DNA of 64,000 nt from Pleionea sp. CnH1-48 (GTDB lineage Bacteria > Pseudomonadota > Gammaproteobacteria > Enterobacterales > Kangiellaceae), in NCBI RefSeq assembly GCF_024124665.1, contig NZ_JAMXSB010000001.1:372001-436000 (forward strand). Reading direction: 5' to 3'. Position numbers and translations under genes: made by a program. How positions within the stretch are numbered: position 1 is the first letter of the stretch; the number at the start of each line of letters is the position of its first letter. The notes beneath the pieces are model-generated. The model saw only the letters and a program-made list of their open reading frames with translations. It was not told where the DNA came from and ran no database searches. Below are positions 1-9,410 of this stretch, one piece after another.

Positions 1-1649
1 TCAAGAATATCTTTGTGAGGATTCGCTTTGATAGCGTAGAACACGCGATCAATATTCTTCAATTGTTGCACCTGCTTAATTTGTGCTTCCACTTTGGCAA
101 GTGAATAAACATAACTTGCACCTTGCTTATGAGCAATGTCGATCAATTCCAAACGTTGCTCATACCACCAGTGTTCTTGGCGATTAAGGTTGTCATCACT
201 ATTGGCTAAATTAAAAATTCGTTGCCAAGAGTGCCCCATTTGCTCATTCACACCGAGCGTAGCAATCAAAGAGTCATGCAGTTTTTCAACTAATGGTGCT
301 GCATCATTTTCGTTAATTACGAAAGTAAAGTTTAAGTCATTAGACGCTTGAGTCAGCATGTGCACCGAACGGTTTTGGAATGCATCAAACGCAGAACTCA
401 GTTGCGATAACAACATACGAATCGAGCGCCCTACAATACTGACGGCCGCACAATCGCGAATAATCGAAACACGACAAAATGACTCTAGTCGCGAAACGAG
501 CTGTTCAATTCTTTGAGTATCAATGCCCTGAGTCAACTTATCCAGCGTGACGGTAACATTGGTTTCGGATGTCGAAACCTGATCAATAGATAGACCCAAC
601 TCATCAAAGCAACCAAACGCCTGAGCAAGAAAGCCAGGTTTTCTCCACATGTCCGAAGTTTCCATCGAAATCAAAGTCACACCACTGCGCACAGAAATCG
701 CTTTAACCTGTGGATCGTTTTGCGAGAAGTGACCGATGAGCGTGCCACCTTTGCCGGGGTCAAAAGTAGAACCAACAAACACGGGAATATTTTCTTTTCG
801 CGCTGCTCTTAAACAACGCGGATGCAAAACTTTTGCACCTGTTGAGGCAATTTCTTGCGCTTCTTTGTACTCCAACTGCAACAGTTGGCGTGCTTGAGGT
901 ATGACTCTTGGGTTTGCCGAAAACATGCCAGGTACATCTGTCCAGATATCCACTTGTTCTGCGCCAATGAGTGCTCCCAGACAGGTCGCTGAAGTATCCG
1001 ATCCACCACGCCCTAAAATGACGGTTTCACCACAAGAGTTACAGGCAATAAATCCCTGGGTAATAACAACGTCTCCCATACTTGAAAGTGTCTTACGGCG
1101 CTTTTCGCTATAAGCAACTTCACACTCTGCGTTCAAATACCGATCACTAAGCGATGTTGCTGGATTATCATGGGTAAACAACCACTCTCGAGCATCCGTC
1201 CATATCACTTCTCGATTTAATTGCTGCTCCAGATAAGTACGAATTAGTTGCGATGACAACAACTCTCCTGTCGACATAATGTCAGCAATAGCAGAATAAC
1301 GCTCAACATGAACATGATTACGAAACTTATGATAAAGCGCAGGCAAACGCTGCAGCGTATCTTCAATAAACCCGTCTAATGTTGCATCTTGAATGCCCAA
1401 AGGCGTCATCAACTGCTGATGTCTTTCGCGCAACTCGGCTGTCACCTGATCAACAGAAACCTCTGACTCATCCTGAATCAAAGATTCAAGCAAGTTAGAC
1501 ACACCGCTCAGTGCAGACACAACGATCAACACCTGTTTCTTTTGTCGCTGATAGTCGCCTACGATAGTAACTAAATTAGCTAACGATTCTGGAGACGAAA
1601 CACTTGTTCCACCAAACTTTGCTACGACTGAGCGTTGATTTAAAGTCAT
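1..1649 (-). CDS. lysC-lysA fusion: Bifunctional aspartate kinase / diaminopimelate decarboxylase (3' part outside window)
   Basis: Open from an ATG at 1649 to the left edge, so only about 549 residues are visible. The N-terminus has the aspartate kinase signature KFGGTSVSSPE and continues through the kinase and an ACT-like regulatory half. From about residue 510 the frame enters a second enzyme: YVYSLAKVEAQ followed by DRVFYAIKANPH, the PLP-lysine segment of diaminopimelate decarboxylase (lysine in FYAIKAN). The first and last steps of the lysine branch are thus on one chain. Such fusions are known in Xanthomonadales and some other gammaproteobacteria. It follows thrC on the same strand after 91 bp, so the two are probably co-transcribed. 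Kinase identity is sure; the decarboxylase half is inferred from its first 40 residues. Confidence 0.9.
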   Translation of the reverse strand, partial: MTLNQRSVVAKFGGTSVSSPESLANLVTIVGDYQRQKKQVLIVVSALSGVSNLLESLIQDESEVSVDQVTAELRERHQQLMTPLGIQDATLDGFIEDTLQRLPALYHKFRNHVHVERYSAIADIMSTGELLSSQLIRTYLEQQLNREVIWTDAREWLFTHDNPATSLSDRYLNAECEVAYSEKRRKTLSSMGDVVITQGFIACNSCGETVILGRGGSDTSATCLGALIGAEQVDIWTDVPGMFSANPRVIPQARQLLQLEYKEAQEIASTGAKVLHPRCLRAARKENIPVFVGSTFDPGKGGTLIGHFSQNDPQVKAISVRSGVTLISMETSDMWRKPGFLAQAFGCFDELGLSIDQVSTSETNVTVTLDKLTQGIDTQRIEQLVSRLESFCRVSIIRDCAAVSIVGRSIRMLLSQLSSAFDAFQNRSVHMLTQASNDLNFTFVINENDAAPLVEKLHDSLIATLGVNEQMGHSWQRIFNLANSDDNLNRQEHWWYEQRLELIDIAHKQGASYVYSLAKVEAQIKQVQQLKNIDRVFYAIKANPHKDIL

Positions 1650-1674
1650 GCTTTTACCTTTATTCCATTCAACC

Positions 1675-1700
1675 GCCAACGCACATTCTTATGCATTGGC
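1675..1700 (-). promoter_or_regulatory. Hairpin in the thrC-lysC intergenic leader
   Basis: On the minus strand a 9-bp stem (GCCAATGCA / TGCGTTGGC, one wobble pair) closes an 8-nt loop, 25 nt upstream of the lysC-lysA start and about 40 nt after the thrC stop. No U-run follows, so it is not a standard terminator. It could act in processing or attenuation between the two genes; this is only inferred. Confidence 0.3.
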
Positions 1701-1740
1701 AAAACAAACGATATTATTTATTTGATATTCAGTTTTTAAT

Positions 1741-3120
1741 CTAAGAAACGGATACTTGATGCTGCAAAATAAACTCTCTAACCTGTCGAATATCATTTTC
1801 GATAGGATATCGAACCTGAGGTTTATTTTTTAATTGAGCAACGGACGTTGGCAACTCAATGGGAGACTGGCACACTTCAACCAGCGTTTCTTCAAATTTA
1901 ACGGGGTGCGCCGTCGATAAACACACCGTGCTCTCATCGCCGCAATGATCCGCAGCGACCAGACCCACCGCAGTATGAGGATCAACAGGACAGCCTAATT
2001 GTGACAACTCTCGCATCTTGTCTCGTGTTTGCTCATCAGAAACAGAGTAGACAACAAATAACTCACGAAAGCGGTCCATCAGCTCAGGCTCCAGGCGATA
2101 CTCTCCTCGCTCAGCGAGCTGCTTCATCTTGGCATTCACATACTCGCAATCTCGATCAGCCAGTTCAAACAACAAGCGTTCAAAATTACTGGCCACTTGA
2201 ATGTCCATTGCAGGACTTAAAGTTGCCCGCGAAAGACCGGGCGCATAAACACCATCAGTGTATAGGCGCGCCAGCAAATCATTCTCATTACAAGCGACGA
2301 TAAACTGCTTTACTGGCAAACCACTGCGATGCGCATAATAGCCTGCCAATACATCACCAAAGTTGCCTGTCGGCACGGCAAAAGACAAATTATCAACTCG
2401 GCTCACCTGGCAAGCCGCTGAGAAGTAATAAATCATTTGCGCCATAATCCGGCACCAGTTAATTGAATTAACCGCACCTAACGCCACCTGCTGGTTAAAC
2501 TCGGGATCAGAAAACAGTTGCTTAACAATGGCTTGTGCATCATCGAAGCTGCCTTTCAAAACGAGTGGAAAAATATTGTCTGCCACACCCGCAGTCATCT
2601 GCAGCTCCTGAACCTCAGAAACCCGTTGATCTGGGTACAACACAAATACCTGGCAATGACTCAAGTTTGATAGTCCTGCGATGGCCGCTCCGCCAGTGTC
2701 ACCTGATGTGGCCGCTAAAACACTAATGGAGCGCTGTTCTTGCTCAAGCAGCTGAGAAAAGACCTGACCTAAAAACTGCAATGCGATGTCTTTAAACGCT
2801 AACGTGGGACCATGAAACAACTCAAGTACCTGATAACGGCCGTAGGACTCAACGGGCGTCACCGTGGGCGTAGAAAACCCCTGATAAGCCGATGCAGTCA
2901 ATGCCTCGATTTGTGCCGACGAAAAATCTTCCTGCATAAAGTGCGAGAAAGCCTGATTAGCAAAAGATGTATAGCCCGGCCACTGATTTGGAAGCTCAGA
3001 ATCCCACAACTGAGGAAAATGCTGCGGAACATACAATCCCCCATCATCGGCTAAACCTTGCAGCACGGCATCAGAAAAAGATGCCTGCTTATGTTTGTTT
3101 CTGGTACTGATGTATTTCAT
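1741..3120 (-). CDS. thrC: Threonine synthase
   Basis: Converts O-phosphohomoserine to threonine with PLP. The 459-residue protein starts MKYISTRN, and Lys110 in FHGPTLAFKD is the PLP-lysine motif of the family. AATSGDTGGAA and VPTGNFGDVLAGY are the phosphate and cofactor loops. The ATG at 3120 is preferred over a longer reading frame beginning at 3144 because it is preceded by an AGAGG ribosome-binding site and matches the family N-terminus. It is followed by the lysC-lysA fusion on the same strand, which groups aspartate-family synthesis. Homoserine dehydrogenase is not in view. Confidence 0.95.
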   Translation of the reverse strand: MKYISTRNKHKQASFSDAVLQGLADDGGLYVPQHFPQLWDSELPNQWPGYTSFANQAFSHFMQEDFSSAQIEALTASAYQGFSTPTVTPVESYGRYQVLELFHGPTLAFKDIALQFLGQVFSQLLEQEQRSISVLAATSGDTGGAAIAGLSNLSHCQVFVLYPDQRVSEVQELQMTAGVADNIFPLVLKGSFDDAQAIVKQLFSDPEFNQQVALGAVNSINWCRIMAQMIYYFSAACQVSRVDNLSFAVPTGNFGDVLAGYYAHRSGLPVKQFIVACNENDLLARLYTDGVYAPGLSRATLSPAMDIQVASNFERLLFELADRDCEYVNAKMKQLAERGEYRLEPELMDRFRELFVVYSVSDEQTRDKMRELSQLGCPVDPHTAVGLVAADHCGDESTVCLSTAHPVKFEETLVEVCQSPIELPTSVAQLKNKPQVRYPIENDIRQVREFILQHQVSVS

Positions 3121-3688
3121 AAAACCTCTGATATCCCGAGACATCTAAGCATAGTGCAAAAGAGCATGAATGGCGCAAAAACAGTAACTTAGCCTGACTT
3201 TACTGAGCTAGAAATGCTGCAAAAGAAACAACCAATTCCCACCAAAAAAGTGCCTTCTTTAAGATTATTAACTAGCAATTATTTTGATAAAATATCTTGT
3301 AAAAACAACAACTTTTTGGTTATATGGTGGATGATATTACAAACGATTATGAATTTGGGTACTGCTCGGCAGTTTTTGCTTAAATTCCATGCTAAGCGAA
3401 GAACCACGTAATGTTATGGTGCTATCGCCCTACTCATCAGACTTTCAGGGTGTTGCAGCGTAATCAAACGACTCTCTGCCAGCCGTTGTAATATGAGTTG
3501 TACCTATTGAATTTAAAAAGCAGTTGTATAATATTAAAATCGTATCGCGCTTTTGATTACAATCTGTGCTTCACGTTAACTAAAGAGCTTAAAATATTGC
3601 AAGCTCGATAGGATAGCATTGAATCTCAGATAACTGATTAGTGAAACATACTCACTTTAACCGATGTATTGTGTAAGTGGAGAGTTAT
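3121..3688. other. Intergenic region, no gene seen
   Basis: About 570 bp between divergent thrC and the TonB-type gene. The short open frame at 3214-3411 lacks a convincing ribosome-binding site and has low-complexity composition. A TATAAT hexamer lies near 3524, but no well-spaced -35 box goes with it. The region presumably holds the two divergent promoters. Confidence 0.4.
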
Positions 3689-4873
3689 ATGAATCTACGC
3701 CAGTTGTTTTCGCGTTTGAGCAGTATTTTAGTGCTCAGCCTTATCAGCTTAACCTGCTACGGAATGGAAACCGCCACTTTAGAGGATGGTAGCCAAGTCC
3801 AGTTAAAAGGTATTGGGCTAGCGAAAGAACTGCGTAACGATGTCTACATTGGCGCATTGTTCGTCCCTCCTGGCGTTAATTCTCTTAACGTCATCAAAGA
3901 AAACTCCACAGCCAAACGAATGTCACTACGATTTGTTATCGACAACTACTCCAATCGAAAAATTGGCCGTCACTGGAAAGAACGCATCGCCATGAACAAC
4001 CCTCGTGAAGTTTGGCGTCCATTGACCAAAGAAATTGTGACCTTCTCTAATTTATTCAAAGAGAATTTTATTCGTGGTGACGAAATAAATCTGGATTTTG
4101 TTCCAGGCAAAGGAACCTTGGTTTACATCAATGATGTTCTCTTCGATACGATTCAAAACCCTGACTTTTTCTCTCTTCTGATGAATGCCTGGGTTGGTAG
4201 CGTGCCACCAACCAAAGCGTTTAAGGAAGGGATACTGGGCGAATCATCGCAATCAACCAGTAAAAATCTAAAAACCAAGTTTGTTGCTTTGGCACCTATC
4301 AAAGGACGCATCAAGCTGCCTGAACCAGAAGTTGTTGAAGCGCCAGTAGAAACCGTTGCCGCCAAAACTCAACCCGCTAAAAAGCCAGCAGCGACTCCCA
4401 AAAAGACAACGCCAAAACCAACGCCTAAGCCTCCAGTGAAAAAAGTGGTGAAGAAAGACCCACCCAAGAAAACACCAGAAAAAACACAGGTTGCGGTGGT
4501 TAAAAAGCCAGTTATCAAGCCTACGGTTCGTCCTAAAATTCAGCTGCCTGAGCCAGAATTTGAAGATGATTACATTGATGCCGACTTGATTCGTGGTAGT
4601 TTTGTTAGAGAACTCATTAGCGAAGTTCGTAAAAATCAAACCTATCCAGTCAAAGCATTACGTAATGGCGAGCAAGGCGAAGGTACTGCTCACGTTATTA
4701 TTGACCGTTCAGGCGAATTGATCGAAGTGATGTTGCTGGAGCGCACAGGTTCTCGTGAGCTGGATAAAGCAGTCATCAAGATGATTCGTAAATCAGCACC
4801 ATTCCCAAGGGTGCCAGAAGAGCTTGAAGAGCCGCAGTTTGAGTTTGACGTTCCGATTGTGTTTCAGCTTTAA
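3689..4873 (+). CDS. Exported chalcone isomerase-like domain fused to TonB C-terminal domain
   Basis: The 394-residue protein begins with a signal peptide (MNLRQLFSRLSSILVLSLIS...). Residues about 25-180 resemble the bacterial chalcone isomerase-like fold (LEDGSQVQLKGIGLAKE, RNDVYIGALFVPP, a late FKEGILGES). Then comes a Pro/Lys-rich linker of about 90 residues and a TonB C-terminal domain (RKNQTYPVKALRNGEQGEG, LIEVMLLERTGSRELDKAV). The start at 3689 follows a GGAGAG site; a GTG at 3677 in frame is less likely. Unlike classic TonB it seems to have a cleavable signal rather than an uncleaved anchor, and no exbB/exbD is adjacent. Whether it energises transport is unknown. Confidence 0.8.
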   Translation: MNLRQLFSRLSSILVLSLISLTCYGMETATLEDGSQVQLKGIGLAKELRNDVYIGALFVPPGVNSLNVIKENSTAKRMSLRFVIDNYSNRKIGRHWKERIAMNNPREVWRPLTKEIVTFSNLFKENFIRGDEINLDFVPGKGTLVYINDVLFDTIQNPDFFSLLMNAWVGSVPPTKAFKEGILGESSQSTSKNLKTKFVALAPIKGRIKLPEPEVVEAPVETVAAKTQPAKKPAATPKKTTPKPTPKPPVKKVVKKDPPKKTPEKTQVAVVKKPVIKPTVRPKIQLPEPEFEDDYIDADLIRGSFVRELISEVRKNQTYPVKALRNGEQGEGTAHVIIDRSGELIEVMLLERTGSRELDKAVIKMIRKSAPFPRVPEELEEPQFEFDVPIVFQL

Positions 4874-4888
4874 TGTTTCTTAGTTGCT

Positions 4889-4916
4889 AAAAAAACTCTC
4901 TTCGGAGAGTTTTTTT
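4889..4916 (+). terminator. Rho-independent terminator
   Basis: Stem AACTCTC, loop TTCG, stem GAGAGTT, flanked by A6 and T6-7. It lies 16 nt after the TonB-type stop codon and could work in both directions. Confidence 0.85.
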
Positions 4917-4964
4917 ATGTCTGTTGTTTGGTGATTATTATTAGTTCAAAAGATCTTCTGTTAC

Positions 4965-5560
4965 TTCTCTACTCTTTTAGTATGTCGGGTTTCGCCAGAT
5001 AGCGAATTTCTTCGCTTAAAGTATTTGCTTGATTCAAAATACTTTCTTAACTCCCCTACTCTTTTGAAATATTGGGTTTCGCCAGACGGCGAATTCCTTT
5101 ACCAAGAGCTGTAAAGGAATCAAAGAGCCCTTGGTCGCTGCGCTGGCATTTGTTCAGCAGGGATTTTGTAGGTTGAGTATGTCTGTTAATTCTAAAGGGA
5201 TTTTTTGGTCTTGTCTGTGCCAAGGAAGATTCGAACTGACTTTGTTTTTTGTCTCGTTCTCTTTCTTAGCTCAAAATTGTCAGACGACTCCTTTGTGACT
5301 GGATGAGAGCGGAGTAAAGACTTAGACCGCACTGGCTTGCTGCACGGACGCAGCAAGAGTCTTATCCGCACAAGGATGTGCGTATAAGACGATCAGTCGA
5401 AGGGCTAAGGCTTTACGGAGTGGTGCCGAAGGCCTCATCTTTGGAACATAGCCCTTTTTCGTCCCTTTTGTGGGCTTACAAAAGGGACTCGCCTGGCAGA
5501 GGCGAAACCTGCAGCAGAAAGCAAGTAAGAACTTTCGTTTAGAGTAGCAAAACAACTCGA
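4965..5560 (+). repeat. Hairpin-rich dispersed intergenic element, copy 1
   Basis: Fills the gap between the convergent TonB-type gene and purC. It starts with two tandem copies (about 4970 and 5056) of CTACTCTTTT...GGGTTTCGCCAGA. A segment at about 5143-5270 closely matches 12208-12350 in the same orientation (shared GGCATTTGTTCAG, GGGATTTTTT, GTGCCAAGGAA). It ends with three strong stem-loops: 5336-5357 (CTTGCTGC/GCAGCAAG), 5359-5390 (GTCTTAT/ATAAGAC) and 5461-5488 (GTCCCTTTTGT/ACAAAAGGGAC). The open frame across 5322-5555 has no ribosome-binding site and is probably chance. It resembles a structured repeat or noncoding RNA rather than a gene. Confidence 0.6.
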
Positions 5561-5565
5561 AAAAA

Positions 5566-6276
5566 CTACACCTCTAACCCAATTCGCCGCGCGACCTCTT
5601 CATAACACTCAACTACATCTCCGAGTCCTTGTCTAAAGCGATCTTTATCCAATTTTTTCAACGATTCTTTGTCCCACAATCGGCAACCATCTGGGGTAAA
5701 TTCATCGCCTAAAACAACATTTCCTTCATAACGACCAAACTCTAATTTGTAGTCCACCAACAACATTCCTGCCTCTGAGAAAAGCAGTTTTAATACATCG
5801 TTCACCTTGAAGGTCAGTTCTTTCATCTTGGCCATTTCGTCATCACTAGCCCAGCCGAAAGAACGAATGTGATACTCGTTGATCATAGGATCATGAAGCT
5901 CATCGCTTTTATAGAAAAACTCAAAGGTTGATGGGTTAAGCTCAAGACCTTCTTGAACCCCAAGGCGCTTACAAATACTGCCAGCGGCAATGTTTCTGAC
6001 AACGCATTCGACAGGGATCATATCCAGTTTTTTAACAATGGATTCGTTGTCATTTAAGATATGTTCAAAGTGGGTAGGAATGCCTGCGGCTTCAAGCTTC
6101 TGCATGATGTAGCCATTAAACGCGTTATTTACTTTTCCTTTACGCGCGAGCTGCTCAGTTTTAGCACCATCAAAAGCACTTGTATCGTCACGAAACAACA
6201 AAACCAGTCGATCATTTTGCTCGGTAGAAAACACGGATTTAGCTTTGCCCGTTACCAACTCACTGACTTTTTCCAT
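5566..6276 (-). CDS. purC: Phosphoribosylaminoimidazole-succinocarboxamide synthase (SAICAR synthetase)
   Basis: The ATP-dependent ligation of aspartate to CAIR in purine synthesis. At 236 residues it matches the usual bacterial length. Motifs include GKAKSVFST near the N-terminus, [25 protein letters not shown] and [10 protein letters not shown], which are characteristic of the family. It lies last in a minus-strand run with an MBL hydrolase, bamC and dapA. E. coli has the same purC-bamC-dapA association. Confidence 0.97.
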   Translation of the reverse strand: MEKVSELVTGKAKSVFSTEQNDRLVLLFRDDTSAFDGAKTEQLARKGKVNNAFNGYIMQKLEAAGIPTHFEHILNDNESIVKKLDMIPVECVVRNIAAGSICKRLGVQEGLELNPSTFEFFYKSDELHDPMINEYHIRSFGWASDDEMAKMKELTFKVNDVLKLLFSEAGMLLVDYKLEFGRYEGNVVLGDEFTPDGCRLWDKESLKKLDKDRFRQGLGDVVECYEEVARRIGLEV

Positions 6277-6332
6277 GATAGAAGCTCACAGTCTGCGTTA
6301 ACAATGGTTTAATGACTTAAACCAGTACAACA

Positions 6333-7100
6333 TCACTCGTCAGCCAATGTAATCCAACCAAATCCACCGGATTGCTTAGCTACAAAGTACTCAATATCGC
6401 GCCCGTTTAAGTTCTGCTGAATGATGTCACCAACCCGCTCTGGGCAGTTATTTTCTTCACTCAAATGCATGGCGACTAAATAAGACAGTTGTGACAGAGG
6501 TTGTCGTAATAACGAAGCCGCTTGATCGTTGTTTAAATGACCAAAGGGTCCCGAAATACGCCGTTTTAACGAAGCTGGATAACTGCTCTTTTGTAACATC
6601 GCCAAGTCATGATTAAACTCTAGCAGTAATAGCTGACAGCTCTGTAACACTTCAATGATATGAGGTGTAATGTGCCCAGTATCGGTCAGCAAGCCGATGC
6701 TTTTACCTTCAGATGACTGAAACACAAACTGCACTGGCTCTCTGGCATCATGCGGCACTGTGTAAGGTAGCACTTCAATGTCGCCGATAGAGACTGATTG
6801 CCCAGGCTCAAGCCATTGATAAGATTCAAGTTTCTCACAACTAGAATGGAGTCGGCTGCCTCGAGTTAACCAAACAGGTATACCGAATTTTCGAGAAAAA
6901 GCCGTAACTCCTCGCGCATGATCACCATGCTCATGAGTTATAAGAATGGCAGATAAGTCGTCAGGCTCAAGGTTTTTTTGCGCTAATCTGGCAACCGTTT
7001 CTTTAACGCTAAAACCACAATCGACCAATAGAATGGTATCTCCAGCAGCAATCAGGGTTCCATTCCCTTTGCTGCCAGAGCCAATAGAACAACAACGCAC
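6333..7100 (-). CDS. MBL-fold metallohydrolase, WalJ/YycJ-like
   Basis: A 255-residue cytosolic metallo-beta-lactamase-fold protein without a signal peptide. It starts MRCCSIGSGSKGN, typical of the YycJ/WalJ group, and carries the metal motif THEHGDHARG near residues 55-64, plus later ligands (GLLTDTGH, MHLSEEN). These proteins are usually annotated as nucleases or hydrolases of unknown substrate. The gene starts 9 nt after bamC ends, so it belongs to the dapA-bamC-MBL-purC run. Confidence 0.85.
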   Translation of the reverse strand: MRCCSIGSGSKGNGTLIAAGDTILLVDCGFSVKETVARLAQKNLEPDDLSAILITHEHGDHARGVTAFSRKFGIPVWLTRGSRLHSSCEKLESYQWLEPGQSVSIGDIEVLPYTVPHDAREPVQFVFQSSEGKSIGLLTDTGHITPHIIEVLQSCQLLLLEFNHDLAMLQKSSYPASLKRRISGPFGHLNNDQAASLLRQPLSQLSYLVAMHLSEENNCPERVGDIIQQNLNGRDIEYFVAKQSGGFGWITLADE

Positions 7101-7109
7101 TTTGGGTGA

Positions 7110-8198
7110 TTATTCCTTGAATATCTTCTGAGTACGTCCAAAGGCCTCAGCAAGGTGAGGGAACAGCTGAGCCAACTTGGTATCGGTTAACGGGTTACCG
7201 TCATCGTCAATAATCGTCATGGTAACGGGTCCACCGTCTTTGCCCATAACGACTAATTGATAAACCCCTTCTTTAAGATCTAAAACAACGGCTTCGTCGG
7301 CACCCACCAGCGAAGCAAAGAAGCCAGGTTCATTAGGTTCAAACTCGAAGAAATACGTGCTACGAGAATTGTCCTGGTCATTCATCTTAAAGCCAAACGG
7401 AGCCAATACCGCCGGACTCTTTAACCAGGCCGTACGCCATTGAGTGTCAGCAACTAGGGCTGCGTTACCATCGGCATCGGTACCCAATGTAACCACAAAG
7501 CCTTTATTCAACTTACGCAGTCGGCTAGCGTTTTCTTTACGCTCAACATGGTCTATATGGGCGATAAAACGGTTCAGAAACTGGGTCGCAACACGAACAT
7601 TGCTTGGCTTTCTCAACCAAACGTCTTCATCAAAGCTCATAGTTTCGAACAGAGTTTGATTAACAGCGATTTGAGTTTCACCTTTACGTACGCCCGGTGA
7701 AATTTCGATATCGAACTTGCTGCGAATCATTTTTGGCAGCTCAGAGCCAAACAGTGAACGCCACCAGGTCTCGTTAGATTGAACCACCCATTCGGTACGC
7801 ACTACATTTGGTGATGCAGATTGGTATTGAATGTCGCTTTTAGCAAAAAACTCTTGCAAGTTTTGCTGTGCTTTCTCAAGGCTACCTTCCCAGAAAATCG
7901 CCGGGTGGGCAGACTCTCGGTTAGCTCGCATACCTTTTGCCACGGCCAAAATCTGTTGCGGAGGACGTCGATCTAGCTGATCTCCAACCTGACCTTCCAA
8001 GTTCGCTTTTGGTGGCAACTTTAGCTCATCCCGCAAAGTGGATGTATCGTAATCTGAGGGTACGTTTAGGGGCTTTTCTTCTTTGGCATTTCGGTAATCC
8101 CGATCAAATCCCTGGCCATCACTACTGTCACCGTGCAACCAACTACAGCCACTCAAAAACAGGGCCGCAAAAGAACTAACAGCCAAGCAATACTTCAT
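7110..8198 (-). CDS. bamC: Outer membrane assembly lipoprotein BamC
   Basis: A 362-residue lipoprotein precursor with lipobox LFLSGCSWL (Cys18). It is followed by the unstructured N-terminal stretch with LNVPSDYD, which in E. coli BamC contacts BamD, then two helix-grip domains (RTEWVVQSNETWWRSLFGS, VALVADTQWRTAWLKSP). It is slightly longer than E. coli BamC. It lies 27 nt downstream of dapA, as in E. coli, where dapA-bamC-purC are neighbours. Confidence 0.92.
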   Translation of the reverse strand: MKYCLAVSSFAALFLSGCSWLHGDSSDGQGFDRDYRNAKEEKPLNVPSDYDTSTLRDELKLPPKANLEGQVGDQLDRRPPQQILAVAKGMRANRESAHPAIFWEGSLEKAQQNLQEFFAKSDIQYQSASPNVVRTEWVVQSNETWWRSLFGSELPKMIRSKFDIEISPGVRKGETQIAVNQTLFETMSFDEDVWLRKPSNVRVATQFLNRFIAHIDHVERKENASRLRKLNKGFVVTLGTDADGNAALVADTQWRTAWLKSPAVLAPFGFKMNDQDNSRSTYFFEFEPNEPGFFASLVGADEAVVLDLKEGVYQLVVMGKDGGPVTMTIIDDDGNPLTDTKLAQLFPHLAEAFGRTQKIFKE

Positions 8199-8225
8199 TC
8201 AATCTTTCTCCTAATTAATACCGAA

Positions 8226-9089
8226 CTACAGAGAGTCCAAAGCCGCCTGCAATGCATCTCGTTGCTCAACAAGAGGAGTCAACGGCAAGCGCAAATTATT
8301 TTTTAGTTTACCCAGATAGCTCAATGCCCATTTTGCAGGAATAGGATTCGCTTCGGCGAATAACAATTGGTGCAGGGAGGCTATTTGTTGCTCAATCTCG
8401 CGAGCTTCTTCGGTGCGATTTTCAATGATTAACCGACAGCGTTGGCTCATTAACTCAGGCACCACGTTGGAGGTTACAGAAATAACGCCATGTCCGCCCA
8501 TCTGCATAAACTCAAACGAGGTCGCATCATCACCACTTAACAAACAGAATTGACCATCAACACGCTCAATTAGTTCCTTTGCTCGACCAATATCACCTGT
8601 CGCATCTTTAATACCCACGATATTCTCGTGCTCAGCCAGCTGAAATACGCTGTCATTGATAAGATCACAGCAGGTTCGTCCAGGTACATTATATAGGTAC
8701 AGTGGATGTTGAGCTGCCTCTGCCACCTGATGAAAGTGGGCAATAAGGCCTGCTTGCGAAGGTTTCACATAATAAGGGGTTACGCAGAGAAAACCATTGA
8801 TGGGTAAATGGTTCAGCTGTTGGGTTATTTCAATGCTTTTGGCCGTAGAGATAGCCCCATTGCCAACAATCACAGGAATCTTGCCCTGAACCCGTTCTAA
8901 AGTCAGCTCGATAATGGATAATAATTCATCACTGGATAACGAAGACGACTCACCCGTCGTTCCCCCGATAACCAGAGCTTCAGTGCCGGCTTCGAGATGC
9001 CAATCAACCAAAGCTTGCAGTGCGGGTCGGTCAACCGCCCCATTTTCAGCAAAAGGAGTCACCAAAGCGACGATGCTGCCCTTTAACAT
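8226..9089 (-). CDS. dapA: 4-hydroxy-tetrahydrodipicolinate synthase
   Basis: Condenses pyruvate with aspartate semialdehyde in the lysine/diaminopimelate pathway. The 287-residue TIM barrel has GGTTGESSS (Thr44-Thr45), Tyr133 in YLYNVPGRT and the Schiff-base Lys161 in VGIKDATGD, at the same numbers as the E. coli enzyme. It is first in the run dapA-bamC-MBL-purC. With the lysC-lysA fusion it gives two diaminopimelate-pathway loci in the window. Confidence 0.97.
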   Translation of the reverse strand: MLKGSIVALVTPFAENGAVDRPALQALVDWHLEAGTEALVIGGTTGESSSLSSDELLSIIELTLERVQGKIPVIVGNGAISTAKSIEITQQLNHLPINGFLCVTPYYVKPSQAGLIAHFHQVAEAAQHPLYLYNVPGRTCCDLINDSVFQLAEHENIVGIKDATGDIGRAKELIERVDGQFCLLSGDDATSFEFMQMGGHGVISVTSNVVPELMSQRCRLIIENRTEEAREIEQQIASLHQLLFAEANPIPAKWALSYLGKLKNNLRLPLTPLVEQRDALQAALDSL

Positions 9090-9410
9090 AGCTGAGTTCC
9101 TAAAATTATCGAAGGCGCTATGTTACTGGCGAGGCGCAGGATTAACAAGTTTTGTTTATAGAAAGGCGATCTAATGAATCTTTAATCCCCCTAAGTTAGA
9201 GGACTAGAGCAAAAGCACGTATCAAACGTACTTTATATAGTAAGAAAATACAGCTAGCCTATCCCTTATTAAGGATGCCGCTAAATATCCAAAGCATGGT
9301 ATAAAACCTAACCAAAACGATAAAAAAACGAGACGAAAGTTCAGTATCTGCTTGCAAAAACTCAAAAAGCAATGATACTAGCCTGTCTCTGTAAACTATA
9401 AGAATAAATT
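9090..9410. other. Divergent promoter region dapA / gcvR
   Basis: About 320 bp, AT-rich, between divergently transcribed genes. No gene, riboswitch or strong hairpin was recognised. A TTGCAA hexamer near 9353 followed 18 nt later by TACTAG could be the gcvR promoter; this is weak. Confidence 0.35.

Noticed and set aside
3214..3411. Small gene in the thrC / TonB gap
   Set aside because: Low-complexity composition, no good ribosome-binding site, no recognised family.
5322..5555. Protein-coding gene on the minus strand in the repeat element
   Set aside because: No ribosome-binding site, and the sequence is full of stem-loops.
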